Assembly: GCA_001898405.1 (NCBI GenBank)
Contig: MKTW01000019.1
Span: 63,368-127,367 of the forward strand
Reading direction: 5' to 3'
From: Sphingobacteriales bacterium 44-61
GTDB taxonomy: Bacteria > Bacteroidota > Bacteroidia > Chitinophagales > Chitinophagaceae
DNA length: 64,000 bases
The notes under the pieces are model-generated. The model saw only the letters and a program-made list of their open reading frames with translations, was not told the DNA's origin and searched no databases. Of this stretch, positions 1 to 9,000 are shown piece after piece (the stretch's first letter is position 1; each line of letters opens with the position of its first letter). The translations under genes were made by a program, and so were the position numbers.

Positions 1-1
1 T

Positions 2-1036
2 CTTTTATCCATCATTATTTTACTGGCCTATCTTGTTATTATCGAATTGCAGGTTTTTCTTCCCGGCCTGCTGGGCGCCCTTACCTTATATATCCTCAGC
101 CGGGCCAATTACTTCCAGTTGATCTATAACCGTAAATGGAAAAAAGGATGGGCCGCAGGCCTGTTCATCATATATTATTTATTCCTGCTTGGCCTCCCCA
201 TTTACCTGGCTATTACATTGATCAGCCCCAAGATCAATGCATTCCTTGCCGATCCCAACTCGATGGTCAATGCTGCCAAACATTCGCTTGAAACAATACA
301 GGAAAAAATTGGCGTCACAATAGTTTCCGAAGCCACACTGACCAATTCATTAAGTAAGCTGACCACTTTTATTCCTGGCGTATTGAACAGTACGGCCAAC
401 CTGATCAGCAACCTGGCTATCATGCTTTTTATTTTATACAATATGCTGGTGAACGGAAGGGAGATTGAAAGGCTGCTTAACCAGGTTATCCCGTTGAAGC
501 AGGAGAACATTAATATGCTGGCCGCTGAAACAAAAAAAATGGTGCGGGCTAACGCATTGGGCATTCCCCTGATCTCCATTATACAGGGGCTGGTGGCTAC
601 GCTTGGCTATTTCATTTTTGGTGTAAGCGAATGGGGGTTATGGGGATTTCTAACCGGGGCCTTTGCATTTTTTCCTGTGGTAGGAACAATGATAGTATGG
701 GTGCCGTTGGTAATATACATGTTTGCCGTTGGTGATACCTGGAATGCAACATGGCTGGTATTATACAGTGCTATTGTAACCGGGAATGTGGATTATATAG
801 CAAGGATCACTTTATTGAAAAGAATGGGTGATGTGCATCCGGTGATCACTATTCTGGGAGTGATCGTGGGGCTTGGGTTATTCGGATTTATCGGTTTAAT
901 ATTCGGGCCTTTACTGATCAGTTACATTATTGTTCTATTCAGGATATACATGAACGAGTTTGTAAACAAGAGCACTGTTGTTGAGGTGGTGGAGAACAAA
1001 AAGGGAACAGAAGAAGGAGGAGGCGGACAACAATAG
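2..1036 (+). CDS. AI-2E family transporter (PerM-like), 5' end cut off
   Basis: The frame is open from base 2, so the true start lies before the window; 344 residues are visible. The product is very hydrophobic, with membrane segments at both ends of the visible part and the long central loop typical of the AI-2E/PerM family, followed by a C-terminal block of four to five helices (GLWGFLTGAFAFFPVVG and FGFIGLIFGPLLISY are typical of the family). The last 20 residues are a polar, Glu/Gly-rich tail. A TTG at 47 could be taken as a start but the frame continues upstream with hydrophobic residues, so it is not. The family moves small solutes or acts in Na/H antiport; the substrate here cannot be told. 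Confidence 0.88.
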   Translation, partial: LLSIIILLAYLVIIELQVFLPGLLGALTLYILSRANYFQLIYNRKWKKGWAAGLFIIYYLFLLGLPIYLAITLISPKINAFLADPNSMVNAAKHSLETIQEKIGVTIVSEATLTNSLSKLTTFIPGVLNSTANLISNLAIMLFILYNMLVNGREIERLLNQVIPLKQENINMLAAETKKMVRANALGIPLISIIQGLVATLGYFIFGVSEWGLWGFLTGAFAFFPVVGTMIVWVPLVIYMFAVGDTWNATWLVLYSAIVTGNVDYIARITLLKRMGDVHPVITILGVIVGLGLFGFIGLIFGPLLISYIIVLFRIYMNEFVNKSTVVEVVENKKGTEEGGGGQQ

Positions 1037-1041
1037 TACAT

Positions 1042-1101
1042 CCTTCCCGTCTTCCCGCCTTACCGGTAAGTTTTTACCGGTAAGGCGGGAAGACGGGAAG
1101 G
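1042..1101. repeat. Perfect 28-bp inverted repeat (GC-rich hairpin)
   Basis: Arms 1042-1069 and 1074-1101 are exact reverse complements with a 4-base loop. Each arm ends toward the loop in the palindrome TTACCGGTAA and carries a pyrimidine-rich CTTCCCGTCTTCCCG block. It starts 5 bases after the transporter stop codon but has no T run behind it, so it is not a plain intrinsic terminator; it may protect the 3' end of the mRNA or be a REP-like element. Confidence 0.8.
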
Positions 1102-1129
1102 GGTCGTTTTGGAAACAAACTGTTCTAAT

Positions 1130-1173
1130 AAATAAGAGAGCCTATCTATTTGTGTAGATAGGCTCTCTTATTT
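1130..1173. terminator. Bidirectional intrinsic terminator
   Basis: A 19-bp stem (1130-1148 with 1155-1173) and 6-base loop, A-rich on the left and T-rich on the right, between two convergent genes. It fits termination of both the transporter gene (+) and the Bax-inhibitor-like gene (-). Confidence 0.8.
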
Positions 1174-1193
1174 GTTGGAGTATATTAAGTCTG

Positions 1194-1946
1194 TTAGTTC
1201 CTGTTCAGTTTAGACAGCAAGCGCAATATTTCAAGGTACAACCATACTAATGTTACCAGTAAGCCAAAGGCGCTGTACCATTCCATGTATTTGGCTGCTT
1301 TCATTTCCACGCCTTTTTCGATTGTATCGAAGTTGAGCAGGAGGTTAAGTGAAGCGAGGCCGACCACGAGAACAGAAAAGCCGATTCCGATTGGGGTAGC
1401 AGCATTGGTAAAAGAGCCTATCGGAGATCCCATGGCGAGATAGGTGATCCATTGAACAAGGTAGAACAGGCCCAGAGCAGCAGTGGCGATCACTACGATC
1501 ATACGGAACCTGCCGGTTACTTTGATGATGCGGTAGCGATAGATCAGGAACATTACCAGTGTTACCAGCAAGGTGAGTGCTACAGCCTGCATGGGCAGTC
1601 CGGGAAACTTATAATCGTATATCGCGGAAATGGTGCCTACAAAAAAGCCTTCCATAATAGCATAACCAGGGGCGATATAAGGAGACCATTGTTTTTTGAA
1701 TACCATTACGAGGGCCAGGGCCAATCCGCCAAATACGCCGATCAGCAGCAATGGCATGGGATCACTTCCTTTGTTGAACTGGCTCCAGGAAAAAATAGTG
1801 GACCCAGACATCATCAATAACAGGAAACCCAGCTTATTCAGGGTTCCTTTGATCGTCATTTCCTGTCCGGTGCCAATACCCTGAAAAATAGTGCCTTCGT
1901 ACGATTTTTCCTGTAGGGTTGGATTACTTGATTTAAATAAAGCCAT
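1194..1946 (-). CDS. Bax inhibitor-1/YccA family membrane protein
   Basis: The 250-residue product has a polar N-terminus of about 30 residues followed by about seven hydrophobic segments, the layout of the Bax-inhibitor-1/YccA family (TMBIM fold). The N-terminal stretch with SSNPTLQEKSYEGT and the PYIAPGYAIMEGFFVGTIS segment match the bacterial YccA-like group. These proteins sit in the inner membrane; a role as a pH-sensitive leak channel or protease (FtsH) modulator is known for relatives but cannot be shown here. The start at 1946 is the only Met that keeps the polar N-terminus. It converges on the transporter gene across a terminator and stands alone. Confidence 0.9.
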   Translation of the reverse strand: MALFKSSNPTLQEKSYEGTIFQGIGTGQEMTIKGTLNKLGFLLLMMSGSTIFSWSQFNKGSDPMPLLLIGVFGGLALALVMVFKKQWSPYIAPGYAIMEGFFVGTISAIYDYKFPGLPMQAVALTLLVTLVMFLIYRYRIIKVTGRFRMIVVIATAALGLFYLVQWITYLAMGSPIGSFTNAATPIGIGFSVLVVGLASLNLLLNFDTIEKGVEMKAAKYMEWYSAFGLLVTLVWLYLEILRLLSKLNRN

Positions 1947-2023
1947 AGTGGTATATTTTCAGCCAAATTATATAAAAAAAACGGTTTTTCTTAGTGTCTC
2001 GACTTCAGACTAAAGACTCCCGG

Positions 2024-3952
2024 CTAGTACAGCCACCTCACAAAAGCCTCCATCGCTGCATAATGGGTCAATCCAAGATCAGCATAGATTTTTGCGGTAG
2101 CTGCATTTCTCGCTTCAGCGCGCTGCCAGAATTCACGGGAATCGCTCCCCTGGAAGGGTACCATATCTTTTTGGGATTGATGGATAAAAATGCCAAAACG
2201 CTTGCTTACCACCTGGTCGGGGCTCATCGGGATCGCCATTTCGATCTCTTCAATGTTCCATTCCTGCCATGCACCTTTATATAACCACAGCCAGCAGTCT
2301 TTTATCCATTCATCACCGGCCGCTTTGATCCGCTTCAGGGATTCAAGCACAATATTGAAGCAAACCAGGTGAGTGCCATGAGGATCGGCAAAATCACCGG
2401 CACAAAATACCTGCTGTGGTTTTACCTTCCGGAGCAATTCCATGGTAATGGCGATATCTTCTTCGCCCATTGGATTTTTTTCTATGGTGCCGGTTTCATA
2501 AAACGGCAGGTTCATAAAGTGAATATTCTCATCCGGTATACCTACGTAGCGGCAGGTGGCCCTTGCCTCGCAGCGGCGGATCAGGCCTTTAATGCTGCGG
2601 ATGGTTGGGGTATCTACCTGGTTGGATTTCTTGGTAGCAATAAATTTCCGGGCATCACTCAGGACCTGTCCGGAAGTACGCGTATCAATGCCAACGATCT
2701 CTTCAAACCCCACAGCAAAATCGAGGAAGCGGGTCACAAATTCATCTGTTACGGCAATATTGCCGGAGGTCTGATAACCTACATGCACATCATGACCCTG
2801 ATCGTGCAGGCGCTGGAAAGTGCCGCCCATACTGATAATATCATCGTCCGGGTGAGGAGAAAAAATGATCACCCTTTTTGGATAAGGTTCGGAACGCTCA
2901 GGATGAGCCGGGATCACGGCATCAGGTTTACCGCCAGGCCAACCCGTAATAGAATCCCGTAACATATAATATACCTGGAGATTGATCTCGTAAGCATCTC
3001 CTTTTTCGACCAGGAGATCACTTAGACCAAATTCATTGTAATCGCTGTTGGTAAGACTTAAAACCGGTTTTTTCAGTTTCAACGCCATATTGGTCACCGC
3101 CTTTTTGATCATAAGAGGTGTCCATTCACAGTCACCTGTAAGCCAGGGAGTTTTTTTCCTGGTCAGTTCAGCTGCCGCAGCCTCATCTACATAAAAAGTG
3201 ACATCATCATGATTTTGCAGGAGAGACGCAGGTACATGCTCCGTATCATCCTCTTCAACCGCTTTCTTGATCACCGGAGCTTTGGCTGCCCCCCAGGCCA
3301 GGAGAATGATCTTTTTCGCTTTTAGTATAGTACCGATACCCATGGTAATAGCCAATCTTGGTACCTGTGAAATATTCGCAAACTCATAAGAATTGGCTAT
3401 CCGGGTAGAATTGTCCAGCGTGATCAGCCTGGTACGCGAATAGATACCCGAGCCTGGTTCATTGAATCCTATATGGCCATTATTTCCTATACCAAGTATC
3501 TGGAGATCGATCCCACCTGCAGCTTCAATTTTTTTCTCGTATTGCTGGCAATGAGCTTTGATCTCTTCTTTTTTGATCTCCCCATTGGGAATATGAATGT
3601 TCTCAGGCTTAATATCCACATGATCAAACAGATTGGTCTTCATAAAGCGGTTATAACTTTGCAAAGCATCTGTTTCAATAGGATAATATTCATCGAGGTT
3701 GAACGTAATCACGTTTTTAAAACTCAATCCCTCCTCCTTATGCATTCTTACCAGTTCTGCATAAAGTGTTTTAGGAGTGGAGCCGGTTGCCAGTCCTAAA
3801 ACGCAGGATTGTTTCTGTTCCTGTTTTGTCCTGATCAATGCGGCAATTTCCCTGGCCACTGCCAATGAGCCCTGCTTTGGGTCCGGGAATATTTTAACGG
3901 GTATTTTCTCGAAACTATCAGAAAGATCTATCGCAACTATTTTTTTTGCCAT
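2024..3952 (-). CDS. nagB: Glucosamine-6-phosphate deaminase fused to a PIG-L-type domain
   Basis: Two domains in 642 residues. Residues 1-265 are NagB: the catalytic region FNLDEYY (D87, E88) and the GIGNNGHIGFNEPGS loop (H160, E165) are present. Residues about 355-570 are a PIG-L/LmbE-like domain with the zinc motif HPDDD at 367-371. NagB turns glucosamine 6-phosphate into fructose 6-phosphate and ammonia; PIG-L proteins are mostly N-deacetylases of GlcNAc-type sugars. Single polypeptides with this order are common in Bacteroidota; what the second domain does there is not settled to my knowledge. The neighbours (SusC/SusD, GH20 hexosaminidase) supply GlcNAc, so a deacetylase-deaminase acting on GlcNAc 6-phosphate is a reasonable inference. 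No signal peptide, so cytoplasmic. Confidence 0.93.
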   Translation of the reverse strand: MAKKIVAIDLSDSFEKIPVKIFPDPKQGSLAVAREIAALIRTKQEQKQSCVLGLATGSTPKTLYAELVRMHKEEGLSFKNVITFNLDEYYPIETDALQSYNRFMKTNLFDHVDIKPENIHIPNGEIKKEEIKAHCQQYEKKIEAAGGIDLQILGIGNNGHIGFNEPGSGIYSRTRLITLDNSTRIANSYEFANISQVPRLAITMGIGTILKAKKIILLAWGAAKAPVIKKAVEEDDTEHVPASLLQNHDDVTFYVDEAAAAELTRKKTPWLTGDCEWTPLMIKKAVTNMALKLKKPVLSLTNSDYNEFGLSDLLVEKGDAYEINLQVYYMLRDSITGWPGGKPDAVIPAHPERSEPYPKRVIIFSPHPDDDIISMGGTFQRLHDQGHDVHVGYQTSGNIAVTDEFVTRFLDFAVGFEEIVGIDTRTSGQVLSDARKFIATKKSNQVDTPTIRSIKGLIRRCEARATCRYVGIPDENIHFMNLPFYETGTIEKNPMGEEDIAITMELLRKVKPQQVFCAGDFADPHGTHLVCFNIVLESLKRIKAAGDEWIKDCWLWLYKGAWQEWNIEEIEMAIPMSPDQVVSKRFGIFIHQSQKDMVPFQGSDSREFWQRAEARNAATAKIYADLGLTHYAAMEAFVRWLY

Positions 3953-4034
3953 AAGGGTAATTTTCCTGTCTAAAATGAGTGCTCAAAGATATTAAAATGT
4001 AACTATTCATTCCCTGTATTGAAGCTCTGTTTGA

Positions 4035-4171
4035 ATATTTTCCCACCGAGACGACAAAGATCACAAAGAAATATTTTATAGCCTCCTATTAATTTAATCT
4101 TAGGCTATTGAGTAAGGAATACATTAAGTCAGTAATTCTTTGTGATCTTTGTCGTCTCGGTGGGAAAATAT
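4035..4171. repeat. Long inverted repeat, copy 1 of a dispersed family
   Basis: Arms 4035-4070 and 4136-4171 are perfect reverse complements of 36 bases with a 65-base spacer. The core reads CCCACCGAGACGACAAAG followed by ATCACAAAGAA. It lies between the end of the sigma-factor gene and the start of nagB, both on the minus strand. Related elements lie at 17036-17098 and 31744-31859. No target-site duplication and no transposase are seen. Confidence 0.85.
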
Positions 4172-4232
4172 AATTGCGGGAACAGAGGGCACCCGCATAA
4201 ACCCGCAAACGATTACGTAAGCTACCACTGGT

Positions 4233-4796
4233 CTACAGTATCCATCCTACAAAGCTTAACAAAGATTTTTTGAGCGCTTTAATCGCCTGGCTCATCAGGT
4301 TTCTGGCTACCTGGTAATTAATGTTCATGATCTCACTGATCTCTTCATAAGAAAGCTCCTGGTACACTTTCAGGTAAATGATTTCCCGCTGGCGGTTGGA
4401 AAGCCCTTGCAGGGCATCGATGATGCGTTGTTTTTTAGCAAGATCTTCCTGTTGTTCTATCATGAAGTTATCATGACTTACTTCAAAAAGCATTTCATCA
4501 GGTTGATCGCTGGAGATTTGTTTGGTGACAGGAATACGTTGCTTCTTATATATCTTATACTTCAGTGCTTTTAATAAATAAGCCTGCACTGATTGTATAT
4601 CCGGCTTTGATCTGCTTTGCCATATTTCAGCAAAAAGATCCTGTATGCAATCTTCAAGCAGGCCCCTGTCTCTGCAAATCTTACTTCCGTATCTTAGTAG
4701 CAAAGGGTGGTATGCTGAAAAAAGCTCACCAAGGGCATCGCGATCGCCATTCTTCAGCAAATGCCAAAGTATAATATGCGGGTGTTCAGTTCGCAA
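4233..4796 (-). CDS. ECF-family RNA polymerase sigma factor (FecI-like)
   Basis: The 187-residue protein has sigma region 2 at about 20-85 (YHPLLLRYG, CIQDLFAEIW) and region 4 at about 125-180 with a helix-turn-helix (LSYEEISEIMNINYQVARNLM). It is read divergently from fecR-susC-susD, as is usual for sigma factors that switch on such loci after a signal from the outer-membrane transporter. The start is a TTG at 4794-4796: an in-frame TAA lies two codons before it and no ATG occurs near, so the TTG is forced. Its length and the lack of extra domains are typical of the Bacteroidota ECF group. Confidence 0.93.
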   Translation of the reverse strand: MRTEHPHIILWHLLKNGDRDALGELFSAYHPLLLRYGSKICRDRGLLEDCIQDLFAEIWQSRSKPDIQSVQAYLLKALKYKIYKKQRIPVTKQISSDQPDEMLFEVSHDNFMIEQQEDLAKKQRIIDALQGLSNRQREIIYLKVYQELSYEEISEIMNINYQVARNLMSQAIKALKKSLLSFVGWIL

Positions 4797-4908
4797 TCGT
4801 GCTTAGGTAGATTTTCTGCAAAATAGGTTTAAATATCATTTATAAGGTAGTTGTTTTTTCAGGTCAGGGGTAAAAAAAAATTAAAAAGCATCATTACAAA
4901 TCTAATTA

Positions 4909-4922
4909 CCCGGGCACCCGGG
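4909..4922. promoter_or_regulatory. Twin CCCGGG palindromes just before the fecR start
   Basis: Two CCCGGG hexamers (4909-4914 and 4917-4922) are separated by two bases and end 5 bases before the ATG at 4928, where a ribosome would sit. They could pair with each other in the mRNA and hide the start, or bind a protein. No function is known to me. Confidence 0.35.
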
Positions 4923-4927
4923 CATTA

Positions 4928-5941
4928 ATGAATACAAAAACCAACATAATGATCAAGAATTTTCAACAGGTGGAAGAAGTGATCGGAGACGAGGATTTTC
5001 AGGCATGGTTTGCGGGGCAGCCTGATACAGGCTGGGAAAAGTGGCTGGCCGCAAACCCCGAACAGGCGCCACTTGTGCAACAGGCTATTGCATTTATGAA
5101 TGATATTAAAGCAAAAGAGCTGTCTGTGACGAAAGAAGAAACTGCCAAAGCATACCAGCGATTGACAGAAAGGCTTGATAAAGAAGAGCAGACTTCAACA
5201 CCTGTAATATCTATAAAACGTCAGCGTCTCAAGCGCTGGATGAGCGTTGCTGCCGCAGTATTATTACTGGCAGCAGGTTTTTCCATCTGGAAGTATACCC
5301 AACGCGATCCGTCACTGGGAACCGCTTATGGACAGATATCCACCCATCAGTTACCGGATGGTTCCATCATGATGCTGAATGCAAACAGTTTCGCCACCCT
5401 GGGAAAAAACTGGAAAGAAGGCGATGACCGTGAAGTATGGCTGAAGAGTGGTGAAGCATTTTTTCATGTAAAGAAAACACCACAAAAAAACCGCTTCGTG
5501 GTACACACCAATGAACTCGATGTAATTGTTACAGGTACACAGTTCAATGTATGGACAAGAGACAACAAGACCAGTGTATTGCTGACCGAAGGAAGCGTTA
5601 CCATCCGCACAGCTGCAGGAGAGGAAACCAAAATGATACCCGGCGATTTTGTGCAGATCAATCATAATAGCCTCGAAAAGAAAAAGGCCAATGAAGAAAG
5701 CATACTGGCCTGGAAAGATAACAGGATCATCTTCGACAACACACCGATCACTGAAGCTGCACGCATGATCCAGGAACATTACGGAGTAAAAGTGATCATT
5801 ACAGACACTTTACTGAATGGAAAAACACTGAATGGAATGATGCCGAACGATAACCTTGACATATTACTACGTTCCATAGAAGCAACCAATGAGTTCAAGA
5901 TCGCCCGGAAGGACACCGAGATTTTGATTTCAATGCCCTGA
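4928..5941 (+). CDS. FecR-family anti-sigma factor
   Basis: The 337-residue protein has a cytoplasmic N-terminal part (about 1-95), one membrane helix at about 97-117 (WMSVAAAVLLLAAGFSIW), the periplasmic FecR domain from about 135 to 230 (YGQISTHQLPDGSIMMLNA, WLKSGEAFFHV, VLLTEGSVTI), and a C-terminal DUF4974-type domain from about 265 (IIFDNTPITEAARMIQEHYGV). It passes the signal from the STN domain of the SusC partner to the ECF sigma factor encoded divergently upstream. A second Met 7 codons in could also serve as start. Confidence 0.94.
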   Translation: MNTKTNIMIKNFQQVEEVIGDEDFQAWFAGQPDTGWEKWLAANPEQAPLVQQAIAFMNDIKAKELSVTKEETAKAYQRLTERLDKEEQTSTPVISIKRQRLKRWMSVAAAVLLLAAGFSIWKYTQRDPSLGTAYGQISTHQLPDGSIMMLNANSFATLGKNWKEGDDREVWLKSGEAFFHVKKTPQKNRFVVHTNELDVIVTGTQFNVWTRDNKTSVLLTEGSVTIRTAAGEETKMIPGDFVQINHNSLEKKKANEESILAWKDNRIIFDNTPITEAARMIQEHYGVKVIITDTLLNGKTLNGMMPNDNLDILLRSIEATNEFKIARKDTEILISMP

Positions 5942-6032
5942 TATGATCATGTGGATCAGCTAATGGCGCGGATTAGCTGGTTTCGGATCAAGGGAAACGA
6001 TTGCAAGTATTGCTAATATTAAAACTGCAACA

Positions 6033-9000
6033 ATGAGACATTCAAAACCCTTTTATAGACTCCTGGGGTGTTTGATGAGCGCCCAATTATTGTCCTGCCT
6101 GGACGGTTCTGCGCAACAAAACGGGATCATTTATGCTGCCAACAGCAGAAAAACCCTTACACAATATCCGCAGCAACAAAGGCCGGAGGAATCCAATGAA
6201 AAGAAAACGCTCTTCAACGTACTAAAAGACCTTAATAAAAAGAAAGGCACTTATTTCCTTTTCTCCGAACAAAGCCTTGGCAGCAAACTGGTCAGTCCTG
6301 TAAAGGACCCCAACCTGCCTGTAGAAAGGATCCTGGATGAAATATTAAAGAATACAGGATTGAAATACACGAAAGTATCCGACAACACATTCGTGATATT
6401 AAAAGACAAGGAGAAAATCAATAACGAGAAATTACAGCAACTGAATTTTACAGAGGACCTTCCCTCTACTCAAAAAGCAAATGCTTTCGATCCTGTAACA
6501 GGAAGGATCACTGACGACAAAGGTTCACCCTTACAAGGTGTAAGCATCACACTCAAAGGCACCAACAAAGGAACAACCACCAATGCCAATGGTGAGTTCA
6601 GTATTGATGCCAAAAGAGGAGATGTGCTGCTGATCTCTTATGTTGGCTTTGCAGAGCAGGCCATCACTATTGGGGCTGATGATAAACTAGCCATTGCTTT
6701 AACCCCAGGCAGTCAACAACTCACAGAAGTGGTAGTAACCGCATTGGGTATTAAGAAAGAACGCAAAGCACTTGGCTATTCCGTAACAGAAGTAAAAGGA
6801 AGCGACCTCACACAGGCAAGGGAAACCAATGTCGCCAACTCACTGATAGGAAGAGTGGCAGGTGTGAATGTAAATTCCGTAGCAGGTGGGCCCGGCGCTT
6901 CCACCAGTGTGATCATCCGCGGCATATCCAGTTTATCAGGTGATAATCAGCCGCTGTATGTGATCAATGGAGTGCCAATGACAAATGCGCTGGCAGAAGG
7001 CAATGATCAGAAAAATACCCAGGGACAGTATTACAACTCGGTGGATTATGGAGACGGTATTCAGAATATCAACCCGGATGATATTGAAAGCATTTCTGTT
7101 TTGAAAGGCGCTGCTGCTTCGGCCCTGTACGGATCAAGAGCAAAAGCGGGCGTGATCCTTATCACCACCAAAAGTGGAAGCGGAAAAGGCACACTCGAAC
7201 TCAATTCCAATTTTACTGGCGACCAGGTAATCGATGTTACCGACTGGCAATATATATATGGTAATGGAGCAAACGGCATTAAACCAACAACAGCTGCTGC
7301 AGCTTATGACGCAGGTAATTCCAGCTGGGGTGCCAAACTGGATGGAAGCAATGTGGTACAGTTTGACGGCGTATCCCGTCCTTATTCTGCACAACAAGGG
7401 AATATCGGCAGGTTCTACCGCACCGGCAGCACACTCACCAACACTGTTTCCTTTGGTAAAGCATTTGAAGGTGGGGCAGTCCGTTTCTCTGCAAGCAACC
7501 TGTATAACACAGCAGTAATTCCCAACTCAGGATTGAACAGGAACAATTTTAATTTTTCTTCCAATTTCGCCATCAACAAACATCTTACCGTTGATGTGAA
7601 AGCCAACTATGTAATAGATAAGGCGCACAACAGGCCTATTCTTGCAGATGGCGCCGGCAATGCCAATTTCCAGGCAATGTTCCTTCCTACAAGTTTAAAC
7701 ATAAACACACTGAAGCCCGGAACAAAACCTGATGGAGATGAATTATTGTTCACCAACAACAACTATGCTACCAATCCCTGGTTTGCCGCCTACAACTTTG
7801 TCAATAATACTACACGCAACAGGCTCATCAGCATCGGCAGCGCCAGGTATACATTTGATAATGGATTCTTTGTGCAGGCACGTGCCGGTCGTGATTTTTA
7901 TGACGACAGGTATACGGGGGTAGTACCCAATGGCGCAGGCTATTATGCACAGGCGCCTTTTAATATCAAAGAGATCTTCAATCGTGTGTATGAACTTAAT
8001 GTGGATGTGCTTGCAGGGAAAACATTCAGGATCAGCCAGGACTTCAGTCTTACCGCCAATGCAGGTGCCAACCTGATGAAAGCCCGCTCTGAAGGAACTA
8101 CAGAAGAAGGAACTGATTTTGCAGTGCCTTATGTATACACGATCCTGAATGCAAAGAACAAGACGATCCGGTACACTGATTTCCGCCAGGAAGTACATTC
8201 CGTGTATGCCACACTTGACCTGGATTATAAAGGATTCCTTTTCCTGAATGCATCAGGCCGTAATGACTGGTTCTCCACACTGGCACCCTCCAGCGACCTG
8301 GATGTATTCTATCCTTCGATAAATACATCATTCCTTTTCACAGAATTTGTAAAACCCAGTTGGCTCAACTATGGTAAACTGCGTTTGGGTTGGGCAAACG
8401 TAGGTCAGGCAACCAGGCCTTATCAGACCTTGTTGAATTATGGTTTATTCCCGCAACAACTGAATGGACTTCCATTGGGAAATATCACCAACACATCTAT
8501 TCCTAACAGTAAACTCCGTCCTTCCAGTGCCAGTGAAATTGAAATAGGAGCGGAGCTTGGTTTCTGGGGCAGCAGGCTTACGATGGATGTAGCCTGGTAC
8601 AACAAGAAATCAAAGAACGAGATCTTTGAATCTCCTGCATCCAATACTTCCGGTTACACAGGTGTGATCCTGAATATTGGAGAGTTAAGGAATAAAGGTT
8701 TTGAGTTCCTTGTTACCGGCAAGCCTTTTGCTAAAGGATCAGCCGTGTCATGGACAACTTCGGTTAACGGTTCCATCAATAACAATGAAGTGGTAGCGCT
8801 TACTGAAGGTCAGGCAGAACTGGCAGCAGGTACATCCCGCACAGGTGTCGGCTTCACCCGTCATATTGTAGGAATGCCGGCCAACCAGATCATGGCGTTC
8901 GATTATCAGTATGATGGTGCAGGAAAGATTGTGTTGGGTGCAAATGGCGTTCCTGCAAGAGGTGATCTTAAGCCCTGGGGTTCTGCTTACAGCAAATACA

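Noticed and set aside
2024-3952. Loss of a catalytic Asp in NagB (GNNGH in place of the E. coli DGH)
   Set aside because: Asn at this place is also found in working enzymes such as the Bacillus type as I recall, so it is not a sign of decay.
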